64,000 nucleotides of DNA from Tubulanus polymorphus (taxonomy: Eukaryota > Nemertea > Palaeonemertea > Tubulaniformes > Tubulanidae): NCBI RefSeq assembly GCF_964204645.1, contig NC_134032.1, positions 5,391,175 to 5,455,174 on the forward strand, read 5' to 3'. The notes under the pieces are model-generated. The model did not search any database. It was not told where the DNA came from and saw only the letters and a program-made list of their open reading frames with translations. A program made the translations under genes and the position numbers. Of the stretch, positions 53,901 to 63,833 are shown piece after piece (the stretch's first letter is position 1; every line of letters starts with the position of its first letter).

Positions 53901-54009
53901 GACTGAACATAAAAATTCACAAATCAGATTTACACAATACATTATACAAGTTGTTCAGTCATTTCTTCTAATACATCATTTGATTTCTATAAATACAATT
54001 TATAATTAC

Positions 54010-54216
54010 AAACATTTTTTCAATTGCTGGTAAATATTTAACTACATTAACAAATGTTAAACTTAATCATTGGAGTCTTAATGTTTTTGAAATTCTTATA
54101 TTTCTTCTTCGATCTTTTGGTGATTCTATTGGTTCGATATCCATTGCTGTTGATTCCTCAGTCAGAAAGAGTATCTTGAGTTTCTCTATCGCTTCTTGAT
54201 GCGTATGGCGTTTTAT
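54010..54216 (-). pseudogene. Broken paralogue of the 155-aa gene at 62076-62543
   Basis: Fragments HTHQEAIEKLKIL and, after a stop, LTFVNVVKYLPAIEKM match HLDYHQEMVKIL and LAFSEVVRYLPKIEEM. Upstream DNA to 54380 also aligns with 62544-62665. Confidence 0.6.
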
Positions 54217-54487
54217 TAATCTAAAAGATATTAGCGGTAACTCTAGCTATCTAAAAGATATACTAAATACGCTTAAATATATCTAAAGGTTTCATATTTA
54301 ATAACCCTAATAACTACAACAAACGGTACTTACATTTAGATTTATAATTGTAAACTATAAACTCCTAATTTCGTTTCGAAAGATAGAATATCCTGAGCAC
54401 AATATTACAGCGTATGTCCATTTCCGGGGTGATTTCTAGAATGAACACGTCGTTGATTATGCCACGTCATCTAGTTCCGGCGCGCCT

Positions 54488-54500
54488 TTCTAGAATATTC
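54488..54500. promoter_or_regulatory. Heat-shock-element-like site
   Basis: TTCTAGAATATTC is a perfect TTCnnGAAnnTTC three-unit HSE. Other TTCTAGAA copies lie at 54432. It is upstream of the broken gene at 54216. Confidence 0.3.
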
Positions 54501-54612
54501 TACACGTTTCTGATTATGACGTGTCATAATGTCTCGTCGTTATAGTAACAACTGAAACAGCTGTGAATTTATAGATTTATTCTATAGCTCTGTATATTGA
54601 ATGTATATAGGC

Positions 54613-54837
54613 TCAAATAGAATCATGTTCTAGTATAAACATCGTATCCTCAACGTATTGTTCATTATTTGGATCAGTGTTCCATAATTCAATAAATTTC
54701 TTTCCTTTTGTTAACTGTTCTGAATACTCTAGTTTCAATTTATTCTCTAAATGTGTTCTAGTTTTATTGTGTCTTGCTTTTTGGGATTTATCTATATCGA
54801 TATTACATGTTGGGCAGTAGTACTTATTTGCTTCCAT
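54613..54837 (-). CDS. Chimeric ORF: C2H2 finger start joined to HNH-type C-terminus (74 aa)
   Basis: N-terminus MEANKYYCPTCNIDIDKSQK with CxxC...HxxxxxH resembles the finger leader at 3121. The C-terminal half EQLTKGKKFIELWNTDPNNE matches the last helix of the HNH proteins (KKFIEFWNSTHNEQYVE). The HNH core is absent. Either a deletion joined two genes or a small hybrid protein evolved. Start lies in TTAAAATGG, a weaker version of the module. Confidence 0.55.
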   Translation of the reverse strand: MEANKYYCPTCNIDIDKSQKARHNKTRTHLENKLKLEYSEQLTKGKKFIELWNTDPNNEQYVEDTMFILEHDSI

Positions 54838-54919
54838 TTTAATACTGAATTTTTTATTAAAATTGATTTTAGAAGTTCAATGATTTATATTTTATTCATA
54901 TATATATGAATATTTTAAG

Positions 54920-55325
54920 AGTAATAGGGGTAATAGGCTTTCATATCAAAGGTTTAATGATCGAGTTCATTAATAACATATATTAAAAGTAATTAAAAAA
55001 CTATAATATATTTTCATAACCGCGTGCATTTCAGTTGAATAATAGAATAATTATTATCATTTGAATATATTTGATTATTTGAATTTGTGTATTGTAATTA
55101 AATCAATTGGTCGCGGAGCGGAGCGGTAGCGAAGTGGAGCGACCAATTGATTTAATACAATATGCTTTTTATATTATTGATATCTTAGAATAAATATTTA
55201 GTTTTGATATAAAATGCACGCGGTTATGAAAATATATTATAGTTTTTTAATTACTTTTAATATTTTGTTTTTTAATGGGCTCGACCGTTCGACCTTTGGT
55301 ATGAAAGCCTATTACCCCTATTACT
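54920..55325. repeat. Fold-back palindrome P4 (406 bp) with Polinton-type ends
   Basis: Starts AGTAATAGGGGTAATAGGCT and ends with the complement. Its first 32 bases agree at 26 positions with the Polinton TIR. The arms extend to GAAAATATATTATAGTTTTT / CGCGTGCATTT about 130 bp in. The right end abuts, without gap, the truncated Penelope copy. Central part: see 55088-55163. Confidence 0.9.
55088..55163. other. Nested GC-capped hairpin within P4
   Basis: TATTGTA(A)TTAAATCAATTGGTCGC pairs with GCGACCAATTGATTTAAT(ACAATA) around a GC-rich 24-base loop of GGAGCGGAGCGGTAGCGAAG type. A strong GC-rich cap in otherwise very AT-rich DNA. Confidence 0.85.
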
Positions 55326-56477
55326 GATAACTGTTTCGCGAGAAATTTAGATAACCGGTATGTAGGAGAATTACAATTGGAGACTATAGGGCGCAGTGGA
55401 ACATTATCTTTATGAATTTTAGGCAATCCATAGATATATGGTAAAGAGGGAAGACGTGAATGGAACTTATTCAGAGTTTCTTTAGCGGAGGGGAAACGTT
55501 TAATAATATCCGAAAGACTTCTGTTGAAATTAGTTTGCATACGAGGAAGAGGATTCGATTTAAGTTTCTTATAAACACCAGGATTATCCAAGAGAGATTG
55601 CATTTTAACATTATAATTATCCAGATCTAAAATCACAATCTTGCCACCTTTAATCAGCCTTAGATATTTTAATAGTCTTTAACTTCCGTAGTTCTTGGAG
55701 GGCGAGCCGAAATCGACGAGGTAGATATTCAAAAAGGTTCCTGTTGAGTTGATCGCATATAGCCTGTAGATTCATGAATATAAAGTTATAGTCCAAACTG
55801 TTCGGAGATGATTTGCGATATTCCAATTGGGTGACAAAGTCTAAAACATGTTTATCTTGATGAGGAAGAGAAAAATTCAAACCGTAGCCGAGAAGTTGAC
55901 ACTGAGTAGAAGATAACGTGGTTGAAGACAAATTTACTATGTTTTCGGTGTTGCTAAATCTAGTCCAAGGGCTGGAATCAATGAGTTTATTTAGTTGGTT
56001 GGTAAGATCCACGGACTTTCTGTGCTGATGATATTTTCCAGAGCCTTGAACAATAGTGGAGAGCGATTTCCAGAGGAATAGGTCCGGTACGTGTGACTTC
56101 AAATAATTTTGAGATTGACGGAATTTGTAGAACTGATAGTTACAGTCTTCCTTAGCACGATCTATAGCGAATTTGAGTTGCTTGTTAGCTTCGGGTGGAA
56201 ACGCAGAGCTGGAGTCGTATTTCCAAATCCAAGAAAGTGATCGCGGAACCACTTTTTCGGCATAACACTCCTGAAGGAACTTGACTTTACTTTTAGCAGT
56301 CCTGGATTTGATATAGCATTTCTCATAATTTCGGAAGCTAGCGACGAGGTACGGGAACGTGAAGAAGAAGAATTTTAATACGATATTTCGATCCGTGGGT
56401 AGCATGATCACGATAGGTAAAACACAATATCCGTGTTGACGCGATGAGGAGAGAATCCCACAATGATAATAAAAATT
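55326..56477 (-). pseudogene. Inverted 5' part of a Penelope-like element (N-terminal domain and RT start)
   Basis: The minus strand begins with ATTATCATTGTGGGATTCTC (also at the 3' end of the plus copy, 58608-58637, i.e. a pLTR-type repeat). It encodes about 290 residues of the N-terminal domain (KVKFLQECYAEKVVPRSLSW, NLQAICDQLNRNLFEYLPRR, LRKLKTIKISKAD). After one frameshift/stop at 55650 the RT fingers follow (KMQSLLDNPGVYKKL; LPKIHKDNVPLRPIVSN), ending abruptly at palindrome P4. The last 400 bp duplicate 56502-56905. Confidence 0.85.
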
Positions 56478-56501
56478 CAAAATATCAAAAAATTCAAAAT
56501 A

Positions 56502-58224
56502 TCTACCTCGTCGATTTCGGCTCGCCCTCCAAGAACTACGGAAGTTAAAGACTATTAAAATATCTAAGGCTGAAAAAGGTGGCAAGATTGTGATTTTAGA
56601 TCTGGATAATTATAATGTTAAAATGCAATCTCTCTTGGATAATCCTGGTGTTTATAAGAAACTTAAATCGAATCCTCTTCCTCGTATGCAAGCTAATTTC
56701 AACAGAAGTCTTTCGGATATTATTAAACGTTTCCCGTCCGCTAAAGAAACTCTGAATAAGTTCCATTCACGTCTTCCCTCTTTACCATATATCTATGGAT
56801 TGCCTAAAATTCATAAAGATAATGTTCCACTGCGCCCTATAGTCTCCAATTGTAATTCTCCTACATACCGGTTATCTAAATTTCTCGCGAAACAGTTATC
56901 TCCGGTGCTCGGTTCGTTCTCTCCGTCGCACCTTCGCCATAATCAACACTTACTTGAACGTATTAAGAATATTATCCCTGGCAACGACAAATTTATATCA
57001 TTTGATGTTACTTCCCTTTTTACCAATGTTCCTCTTGGACCTACTCTTGATTTCTTAAAACGCAGATTACCATTACTTAACATTAACTTCGGCATTCCTA
57101 CGGATTGTATCATCGACCTTATCTCTATTTGTACGACGGACTCCTTTTTTGAATTCAACAATTGTTTTTACGAACAGACATTCGGTATCGCTATGGGAAA
57201 TCCTCTAAGTCCTATTCTAGCTAATTTATTCCTAGAACATGTTGAATCTGAAATATTGCCTCTTTACACTGATATTCACCCTAAAATCTGGCTCAGATAT
57301 GTTGACGATGTTCTGGCTTTGGTTCCCTTTGACTTCAATGTTGATAACTTTCTTATATATTTAAACTCCCTTTACCCGTCTCTGGCTTTTACGTATGAAT
57401 GGGAATCTAATAGTAAAATACCTTTTCTGGATGTTTTGATTTTTAACTGTGGATCCTTTTTGAAATTCGCGGTTTATAGGAAACCTACCAACGCTGAATC
57501 CTACCTCCATTACTTCTCTTTTACTTCTCCGGATATTAAACTCGGTTTAGCTCAAGGATTATTTCTTCGCGCTTTGAGAATTTGCGACCCCTCATTTCTA
57601 CCCGATGAAATTCACCATATTAACCAATCTCTCAAAAAACTTGCCTACCCCGATTTCCTATTGAAAAAAGCTCTACTTAAAGCTCGTACTACGCATTTTA
57701 GAAATAACAACCTTAGAACTCCTACGTTGGCTACCGATAAACAGCCTATCATTGTACCGTATGTACCTTTCCTCGAGAATTCTAAAGTTTCTCTTCGGTC
57801 ACTAAATAAACAACTCATCTTTAAATACAATAATAAACTTAGTAACATATTGATTAACAACAAACCGAAAACCGAATCCCTAAACTGTGGAATTTATAAA
57901 ATACCTTGTAAAGTTTGCGACAAAGTATATATAGGAGAAACAGGTCGGAATCTTAATCAACGCATAAAAGAGCATAAATTAGATGTAAAAAACTTTAAAC
58001 CTGAAAGCGGAGTTGCTAGTCATGTTTTTCAGACTTCACACAATTTTGATTTTGCTAATGCTGAATTAGTTTACCCTTGCAGCGATAAAACTAGAAGACA
58101 TATTTTGGAATCTGCATTAATTATTGAAAATTCGAACAACGTTGTAAACCTCAACAATGGTTTTTCCCCCCATAATAAACTTATATCAAAATTCCTCTGT
58201 AAACTGGTTAAACTCAACACTTGA
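56502..58224 (+). CDS. Penelope-like reverse transcriptase with GIY-YIG endonuclease, 5'-truncated
   Basis: The frame is open from about 56502 (YLPRRFRLALQELRKLKTIK); the first Met is at 56590. RT: LPKIHKDNVPLRPIVSNCNS, motif A FISFDVTSLFTNVP, motif B FGIAMGNPLSPILANLFLEH, motif C WLRYVDDVLALVPF, then KIPFLDVLIFNCGSFLKFAV. The C-terminal endonuclease has CGIYKIPCKVCDKVYIGETG and RNLNQRIKEHKLDV, with the CCHH-like cysteines (KIPCKVCDK) typical of the class. It nicks the target and copies the element RNA. The catalytic residues are present and the frame is clean; only the N-terminal domain is missing (inverted next door), so it is a young insertion. Confidence 0.93.
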
Positions 58225-58548
58225 TTTCCCCTTTGATTATTTGTTATTTGTTCTCTCATCAATTTCGTCTCTGACTTAACTTGTATTCACCTTTGTTTTA
58301 ATTTAAGTGCCCCTTAGTTTGTCTTTCTTTTTACTACTGACTTTAAGTTTCATTTATATTTATACTCACTATTGTTGTTTATAATCACCCCTTAGTTTGC
58401 TTCCCTTTAATCTATTTTAGCGTGTAACTGTTTCTACGTTAATTTTCCTTTAGTTTGTATCATCTCTGATTACTTGAATTAGTCTCTTTGTCCCTGGATT
58501 GTATATATATCTCATAATTTCTGTAGTATCTCATTATTCCTGAAGATG

Positions 58549-58575
58549 ACTATTAGGATATAGTCGAAACGTTGA
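58549..58575 (+). other. Hammerhead-like motif in the Penelope 3' region
   Basis: CTGAAGA, T, GACTAT-TAGGAT-ATAGTC (6-bp stem), GAAAC. Hammerhead motifs are known in Penelope-like elements; here helix I/III partners are not evident, so it may be only the conserved 3' signature. Confidence 0.45.
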
Positions 58576-58644
58576 ATAAACTACTATCTTGAAGTTTCAT
58601 TTTCGGACTTTTTATTATCATTGTGGGATTCTCTCCTCACCTAT

Positions 58645-59546
58645 CAATATCTATTGAGACAAATAAGTTTCTCGGTTGGGCAGCCGCGGATATCTACCGG
58701 AAGTGTTCCGGTTCGATATTTCGAGGTTTCTTTGAATTTTGGAGTGATATTGAAATCCGGTAAATACCAGCGGTAGATTGTGAAAACCCATCGCATGATA
58801 TTTGTATTACTTAATCAACGAAAAGCGTCGGGGCCGCGCCAGGAGTTTTCGTGATTCAAGTAGCGCAATAGCCTACTTCTTCGTGTTCGTCCACCTCAAT
58901 TTTCACTCCGCCGATCTCTGACACGGCTCTGTCCCCGTCGGCGCTGTGAGTGTGATTGCACTTTCGTACCACCAAAATTTTTTATTTCTATATCAGGGAG
59001 GTCTGGAGAATAAAAAAGTCAAAATTTGGATATCACATAGGCCTGATTTCATCGAATAAGTCGACCATGGTCGTTACGTTTCCGTACTTATTACAACCTA
59101 AAACCGTCTGAACAATTTTGTCACAACCAACATTTCGTTTACAGAAATCAGGTGTTCACGTGAATCCGCGGTATCGTCTACTGTTTTACTTCCGGGTTTT
59201 ATTTTAAGATTTAAAATTGTATTTCAAGATCGATTTCTATGAAGTCTTTAGTTGATTTGGTGTTTGGGAGGAATTTTTATTTGCTCTACAGAAAATTCAT
59301 CCTTGACAATTGCGCAAGGTTCGCGAAAAAAGGTTTTACCAAATCGGGTGTATGACCTTGATATGCTAATTAGCCATGTGCCCGAATTGCAAATTCAATC
59401 AAATTTTATTCTGCCAAAAAATGTTAAATACAATTCGCTTTCCGAGAGTTAATGGTATGCTGCATGGAACAAAGTTGTTTTGAGATGGGTCTTGAAGCTA
59501 TTGAGGTCGAGAGATAACCATCTAGATAGTTCGTGAGAGTTCCAAA
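58645..59546. other. No feature recognised
   Basis: Higher GC than the Polinton parts (58800-58970); no gene seen. Confidence 0.4.
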
Positions 59547-60035
59547 GTTTTGAAGACGCTTCAAGGTAATGTCTTGATATTTGTTTTATACGTGTATCTA
59601 CCCTAGACACATCTTCAGGCCAAAAACTGGCCCTGTCAGATTCAAGATGGCCGACTGGCAACCATTGTTGTTCGCCAAAATCAGCACTTTTTACACATTT
59701 TTGAAGTTTTCGAGGGAAATTTTGAAGACACTTTTATCAATAACCTTGATCATTCGTATATATTTGTATCCCCCGAGGGCCCATCGGCATGAGAAAAATT
59801 GAGTCGATCGGACTCAAGATGGCCGTACTGTGACCTTTTTTGTTCCCAAAAATGTCAATTTTGGCCTGAATTCTGAGTACTATAGCTTTCTAATGGTGCG
59901 CCATGTTTCATTGCAATTTGTAATGGGTATTCTTTGGAACGGGATCTTTTATATCCGAGAGGGTATTTTTGACCAGGCAATTATGACGCACTTGGCAGCT
60001 ATCTTGGGGTCATCAGTACTCATTCGTAGGTGGGA
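59547..60035 (+). repeat. Interspersed repeat, copy C
   Basis: Aligns with 19621-20115 over nearly its whole length; see copies A and B. Confidence 0.8.
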
Positions 60036-60150
60036 AAAAAGTTTTTCCACATCATAATTGATACTTAAGCATATTTTGCTACTATAATCAATTGGAAAGT
60101 TGTAGCTCATGACATGTTCTATGATCGAGGTGAGTTGGTTTTTTTTATGG

Positions 60151-60164
60151 CCACCAGGGGGCGT
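60151..60164 (+). promoter_or_regulatory. CTCF-like core motif
   Basis: CCACCAGGGGGCGT, 13/14 match to CCASYAGRKGGCRS. Confidence 0.35.
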
Positions 60165-60348
60165 TGAACAATACAATAACTTAGTATTTCTATATTACAT
60201 TCGTTCCTGCTGTCTGTGTTAACACACGATTTTACTATGTAAATGATATTGAGCAGGGAGTGTATATTGATAAATATAACCCACAGATTACATCATTTAT
60301 AAAAAGCAAATCTGACAGACTGGCCATTGTGCCCCTTGGGGCTCTTGT

Positions 60349-60456
60349 TTAGTATTTTTTATTTGTGATTTAAAGTATTCTTTTTTGAAAAGAAAATATT
60401 AAAAATATAATAGAATTCACTAGCTAGTTGAAGTTATTGTTTTTTAATATATTTTA
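60349..60456. repeat. Direct repeat of 61165-61275
   Basis: AGTATTTTTTATTTGTGAT ... GTTATTGTTTTTTAA in both; the truncated 200-aa gene copy lies between. Confidence 0.9.
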
Positions 60457-60460
60457 TTTA

Positions 60461-60612
60461 GGGTCGAGCTCGTAAAAAAATGAAAATAACAATAATTTCC
60501 AGTTGAATTAGGAGTGTGCGCGACTAATTTAACTGGAAATTATTGTTATTTTCATTTTTTTACGAGCTCGACCCTTCGACCTTTGGCCTGAAAGCCCATT
60601 ACCCCTATTACT
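60461..60612. repeat. Fold-back palindrome P5, left arm truncated
   Basis: GGGTCGAGCTCGTAAAAAAA ... TACGAGCTCGACCC, then CTTCGACCTTTGG...CCCATTACCCCTATTACT only on the right. Centre AATTAGGAGTGTGCGCGACT as in P6. The right end cuts into the 200-aa gene copy. Confidence 0.88.
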
Positions 60613-61045
60613 CATAACCAACCCATTTTTGTAATTCAGTCATAACTAAGTAGTCATTTTTCAAATCACTATATAATTTATTTTCATCATTAATTGGTAT
60701 TAACTGGTTACATAACTTAGAATAACATTTGACAATACCATCTGAAATAGAATCATTTATTCTAGCTAATCTTGCTTCTTCATAAATCTTAAAATATTTT
60801 ATTACTTTATCTGGTTTCATAGAGTCTAATTCTTGAAAAGTAATAATTCTATTTAAAAACTCTTTAGATTTTCCGCCAGCAATTAGTAATTCAAGATGGT
60901 GTTTACAATATAAATAGTATTCATAATCTATATTACAATTTACTTGAATAGAATTAGAAACAACTGGATCCTTATTATCACTAATACCCAAATCATCTAA
61001 TGTCTTTTCAATATCAATACTATTCTTACTCGATTTCTTTGACAT
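60608..61045 (-). pseudogene. Truncated second copy of the 200-aa Polinton gene
   Basis: MSKKSSKNSIDIEKTLDDLG to TELQKWVGYE, about 90 percent identical to 52535-51933 up to residue 143. There palindrome P5 replaces the C-terminal third including the hydrophobic segment. Start at ATATAAATG (61045). Confidence 0.85.
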
Positions 61046-61346
61046 TTATATTAGAGAAATTTAATAAGAAAAATATTATAAGTATTATAAAATGATACCA
61101 GTATCTCTTCAGATTAATACTAGCTTAGTTAAAGGTAAAGAATTTTAGTATTAGTTATTGTTTTTTTAGTATTTTTTATTTGTGATATAAAGTATTCTTT
61201 TTTGAAAAGAAAATATTAAAAATATAATAGAATTCACTAGCTAGTTGAAGTTATTGTTTTTTAAATACTTTTTATTTAAAATCTATTTGATATCTCACTA
61301 CTTTTGTTTATCTATTAGGAGCAGTAATTATAACTGTCCAGATAAG

Positions 61347-61562
61347 TCATTTCGGATCCTTGATATCAAATTCCTCAACGTATTGTTCATTATTTGTATC
61401 ATTGTTCCATTGATCAATAAATTTCTTTGCCTTTGTTAACTGTTCTAAATATAACTGTAAATCTAGTTTATTAGATTTGATTTTATTTTCTTTCTTTTCA
61501 AGAGGTCTTAAATTTTTCAAATTCCAAATAAGTTTTTTATTGTATTCATCATTCCTTTCCAT
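61347..61562 (-). pseudogene. HNH gene fragment (C-terminal third)
   Basis: MERNDEYNKKLIWNLKNLRP, LEKKENKIKSNKLDLQLYLE, FIDQWNNDTNNEQYVEEF. Only the last HNH-core part and the C-terminal helix remain, joined to a start codon in a TAAATGG context (61562). Could be a minimal ORF or a deletion remnant. Confidence 0.75.
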
Positions 61563-61768
61563 TTATAAATCAAATTTTTAATAAAATTGATTAATATTTT
61601 AGAATCCTCTTCCATTTCTTCGACTAACGTCATCCTTTTTCATTCCTCGCTGCTTTTGATAAGTCATTTCGGATCCTCGATAATAAATCCTGAACTGAAA
61701 ATCAATTCAACGAAACGACTGGTGGAAATATTATTTCATAAACACATATATTTATTATGTAAATTTTA

Positions 61769-61995
61769 GCGATCGATAATAGAACAATGGAGAACAATAG
61801 AAAAGCTGTCCAATCGGACCGGTTATTGCGCAATACACAGTTATATTTTTATTCTGTAAACTACAACATTCAAACATAGAAATGTAACCAATCAATATTG
61901 AGCAGCTGTTTCCGTCAACAACGATCGATAATAGAACAATGGAGAACAATAGAAAAGCGGTCCAATCGGACCGGTTATTGCGCAATACTTAGTTA
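61769..61995. repeat. Two 75-bp direct repeats
   Basis: CGATCGATAATAGAACAATG ... CCAATCGGACCGGTTATTGC occurs at 61769-61843 and 61921-61995, nearly identical. Confidence 0.92.
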
Positions 61996-62075
61996 ACAGT
62001 AAACAATACAATATTAAAACAGATATATACAATCGAGATTACATTTTTGATATCTAAGACCTTCAGTGTTATAGT

Positions 62076-62543
62076 TTATAATTTTGTCCAGAATTCTTTA
62101 ATTACTGGATTGTTTCCAATCATTTCTTCAATTTTTGGTAAATATCTGACTACTTCACTAAATGCTAATCCTAATATTTTGAATTGTTCATATTTCATTA
62201 ATCTACCTACTCTTCTCAGTTTTCTTTCAAAGCCGGCACTGATATCTCCACTCATTTTCTTAGTTTTCGATTCTTTGAGTCCAAACAGCAATTTAAGTCG
62301 CGTTGCTGGTAATTTTGGTAATTGTAGTTCGCGCGGTAATTGTTTATTATGTATTACATCACTCAGAATTTTCACCATTTCTTGATGATAATCCAAATGT
62401 TCTTGTAATTTTTGTGAAGTTTGTTCGTCAATTACGAGAGTTTTATCCTCCATTTCTATTGATTCCTGAGTTTCACTATCTATCGTTTCTGGTTCCTCTT
62501 CCGATGGTTGACTTGGAATTTTTGGTTGATCTCTGTATTCCAT
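62076..62543 (-). CDS. 155-aa protein with acidic N-terminus, unknown function
   Basis: Intact: MEYRDQPKIPSQPSEEEPET, an acidic Ser/Glu region, a helical part (SQKLQEHLDYHQEMVKILSD), KLPATRLKLLFGLKES, a basic stretch (AGFERKLRRVGRLMKYEQFK) and a C-terminal FSEVVRYLPKIEEM. A broken paralogue lies at 54010-54216. Acidic-basic layout may suit a nucleic-acid or capsid partner, but no family is recognised. The start is ATTAAAATGG. Confidence 0.6.
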   Translation of the reverse strand: MEYRDQPKIPSQPSEEEPETIDSETQESIEMEDKTLVIDEQTSQKLQEHLDYHQEMVKILSDVIHNKQLPRELQLPKLPATRLKLLFGLKESKTKKMSGDISAGFERKLRRVGRLMKYEQFKILGLAFSEVVRYLPKIEEMIGNNPVIKEFWTKL

Positions 62544-62944
62544 TTTAATCCAAAAGATGTCGTGAAAATGAATTACTGTACTTAAATATGTTTAAAGGTT
62601 TCCCTACTTCATAATATATGTACTTACATTTAGATTTAGAACTGTAAACTGTGTTTTGAGAGAGAATATCCAATACGTACTATGTATGTGAAAGTTGATT
62701 TCTAACTGCCGACGTGGCGCACGTTCGACCAAACTAATTATTTCTGCATGTTTGCCTGGATTGTAACAGATGTTCCTTTGTGATGAAGTTAATTAATTCT
62801 TTTCAACTGAAATAGCACATTCGATCAATATTCAAATGAGGTGCGCCCCATTCAACTGAATATAACGTGCGACAGATGCTTTTGTAAACAACCTAATACA
62901 ATTACATATAGGCGGTTTGACATAGATCGAGAGTAACCGGTTTT

Positions 62945-63581
62945 CTAAGCGCTTGGTGTTGAGTTCCATAATTCAACAAATGTCTTTGCTTTATCCAGTT
63001 GATCTAAATATAATTTCATATCTAGTTTATTAGATTTAATTATGTTTTCCTTCTTTTCTAAAGGTCTTAAATTTTTCCAACACCAAATAAGTTTTTTATT
63101 GTATTCATCATTCATGTTAAATTTAGAAATCGGCAACACGTGATCAATATGAAAGTATTCACCATAATTATCTATATTCATTTTATCATCGAATCGATAT
63201 ATTATCCATGATATGAAAAATTCATCTAAACAACCCAATAAATTAGATAGTGTTTCTGAATGTGTTTCTTTGTTGAATAATTGTGTTAATCTAGATCTTA
63301 AACATTGTTTTAATCTAAAATTAAGATCTGTTTGATATCTTCCTCTCATATATTCTGTCATAATCATCCTAAGCTTCTCTATTATCTTCTCGATATTGTT
63401 TGGTATATAGTTTAGTACAAGTTTTACAGCAATATTGAAAACCATCTTTGCTCATCTTACGCTTATTAAATTCTGTTATAGCTAATTTATGTAATTCACA
63501 TTTAGAACACTTCTTGTAGTATATATTTATGAGGCCAGTGTTATTTGTAATATTTATAGTTTGTGGTTGTTCTGGTTCCAT
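62945..63581 (-). pseudogene. HNH endonuclease copy with one frameshift
   Basis: N-terminal part MEPEQPQTINITNNTGLINI, KKCSKCELHKLAITEFNKRK to QYREDNREA; frame shifts near 63375; then MTEYMRGRYQTDLNFRLKQC, FHIDHVLPISKFNMNDEYNK, CWKNLRPLEKKENIIKSNKL. Close to the intact gene at 52785-53447. Start at a TAATAAATGG module (63581). Confidence 0.85.
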
Positions 63582-63833
63582 TTATTATACATATTTTTTA
63601 CGAAATTGGTTTTTTTAGTAGTTCAATGATTTATATTATGTATTATTTCAATCACACTTTACTAACACTTTTAATGTTTTAACATCTAACTCATACAAAT
63701 ATGAATATTGAAATAATGTTGTAAATATATCTATATCTCTATTCTATAAGAGCTTACACTTTTAAATTGAATAATCTGTCAATTTAAATGTTATTCATGT
63801 AAATTATGTTTATATACATATGAATATTTTAAG

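Larger units (their letters stand above)
56500..58640 (+). mobile_element. Penelope-like element (RT + GIY-YIG)
   Basis: Plus-strand part holding most of the RT, the GIY-YIG endonuclease and the 3' UTR with a conserved hammerhead-like motif and pLTR sequence. Lies head to head with 55326-56477, a twin-primed or inverted arrangement common in this class. Confidence 0.92.
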
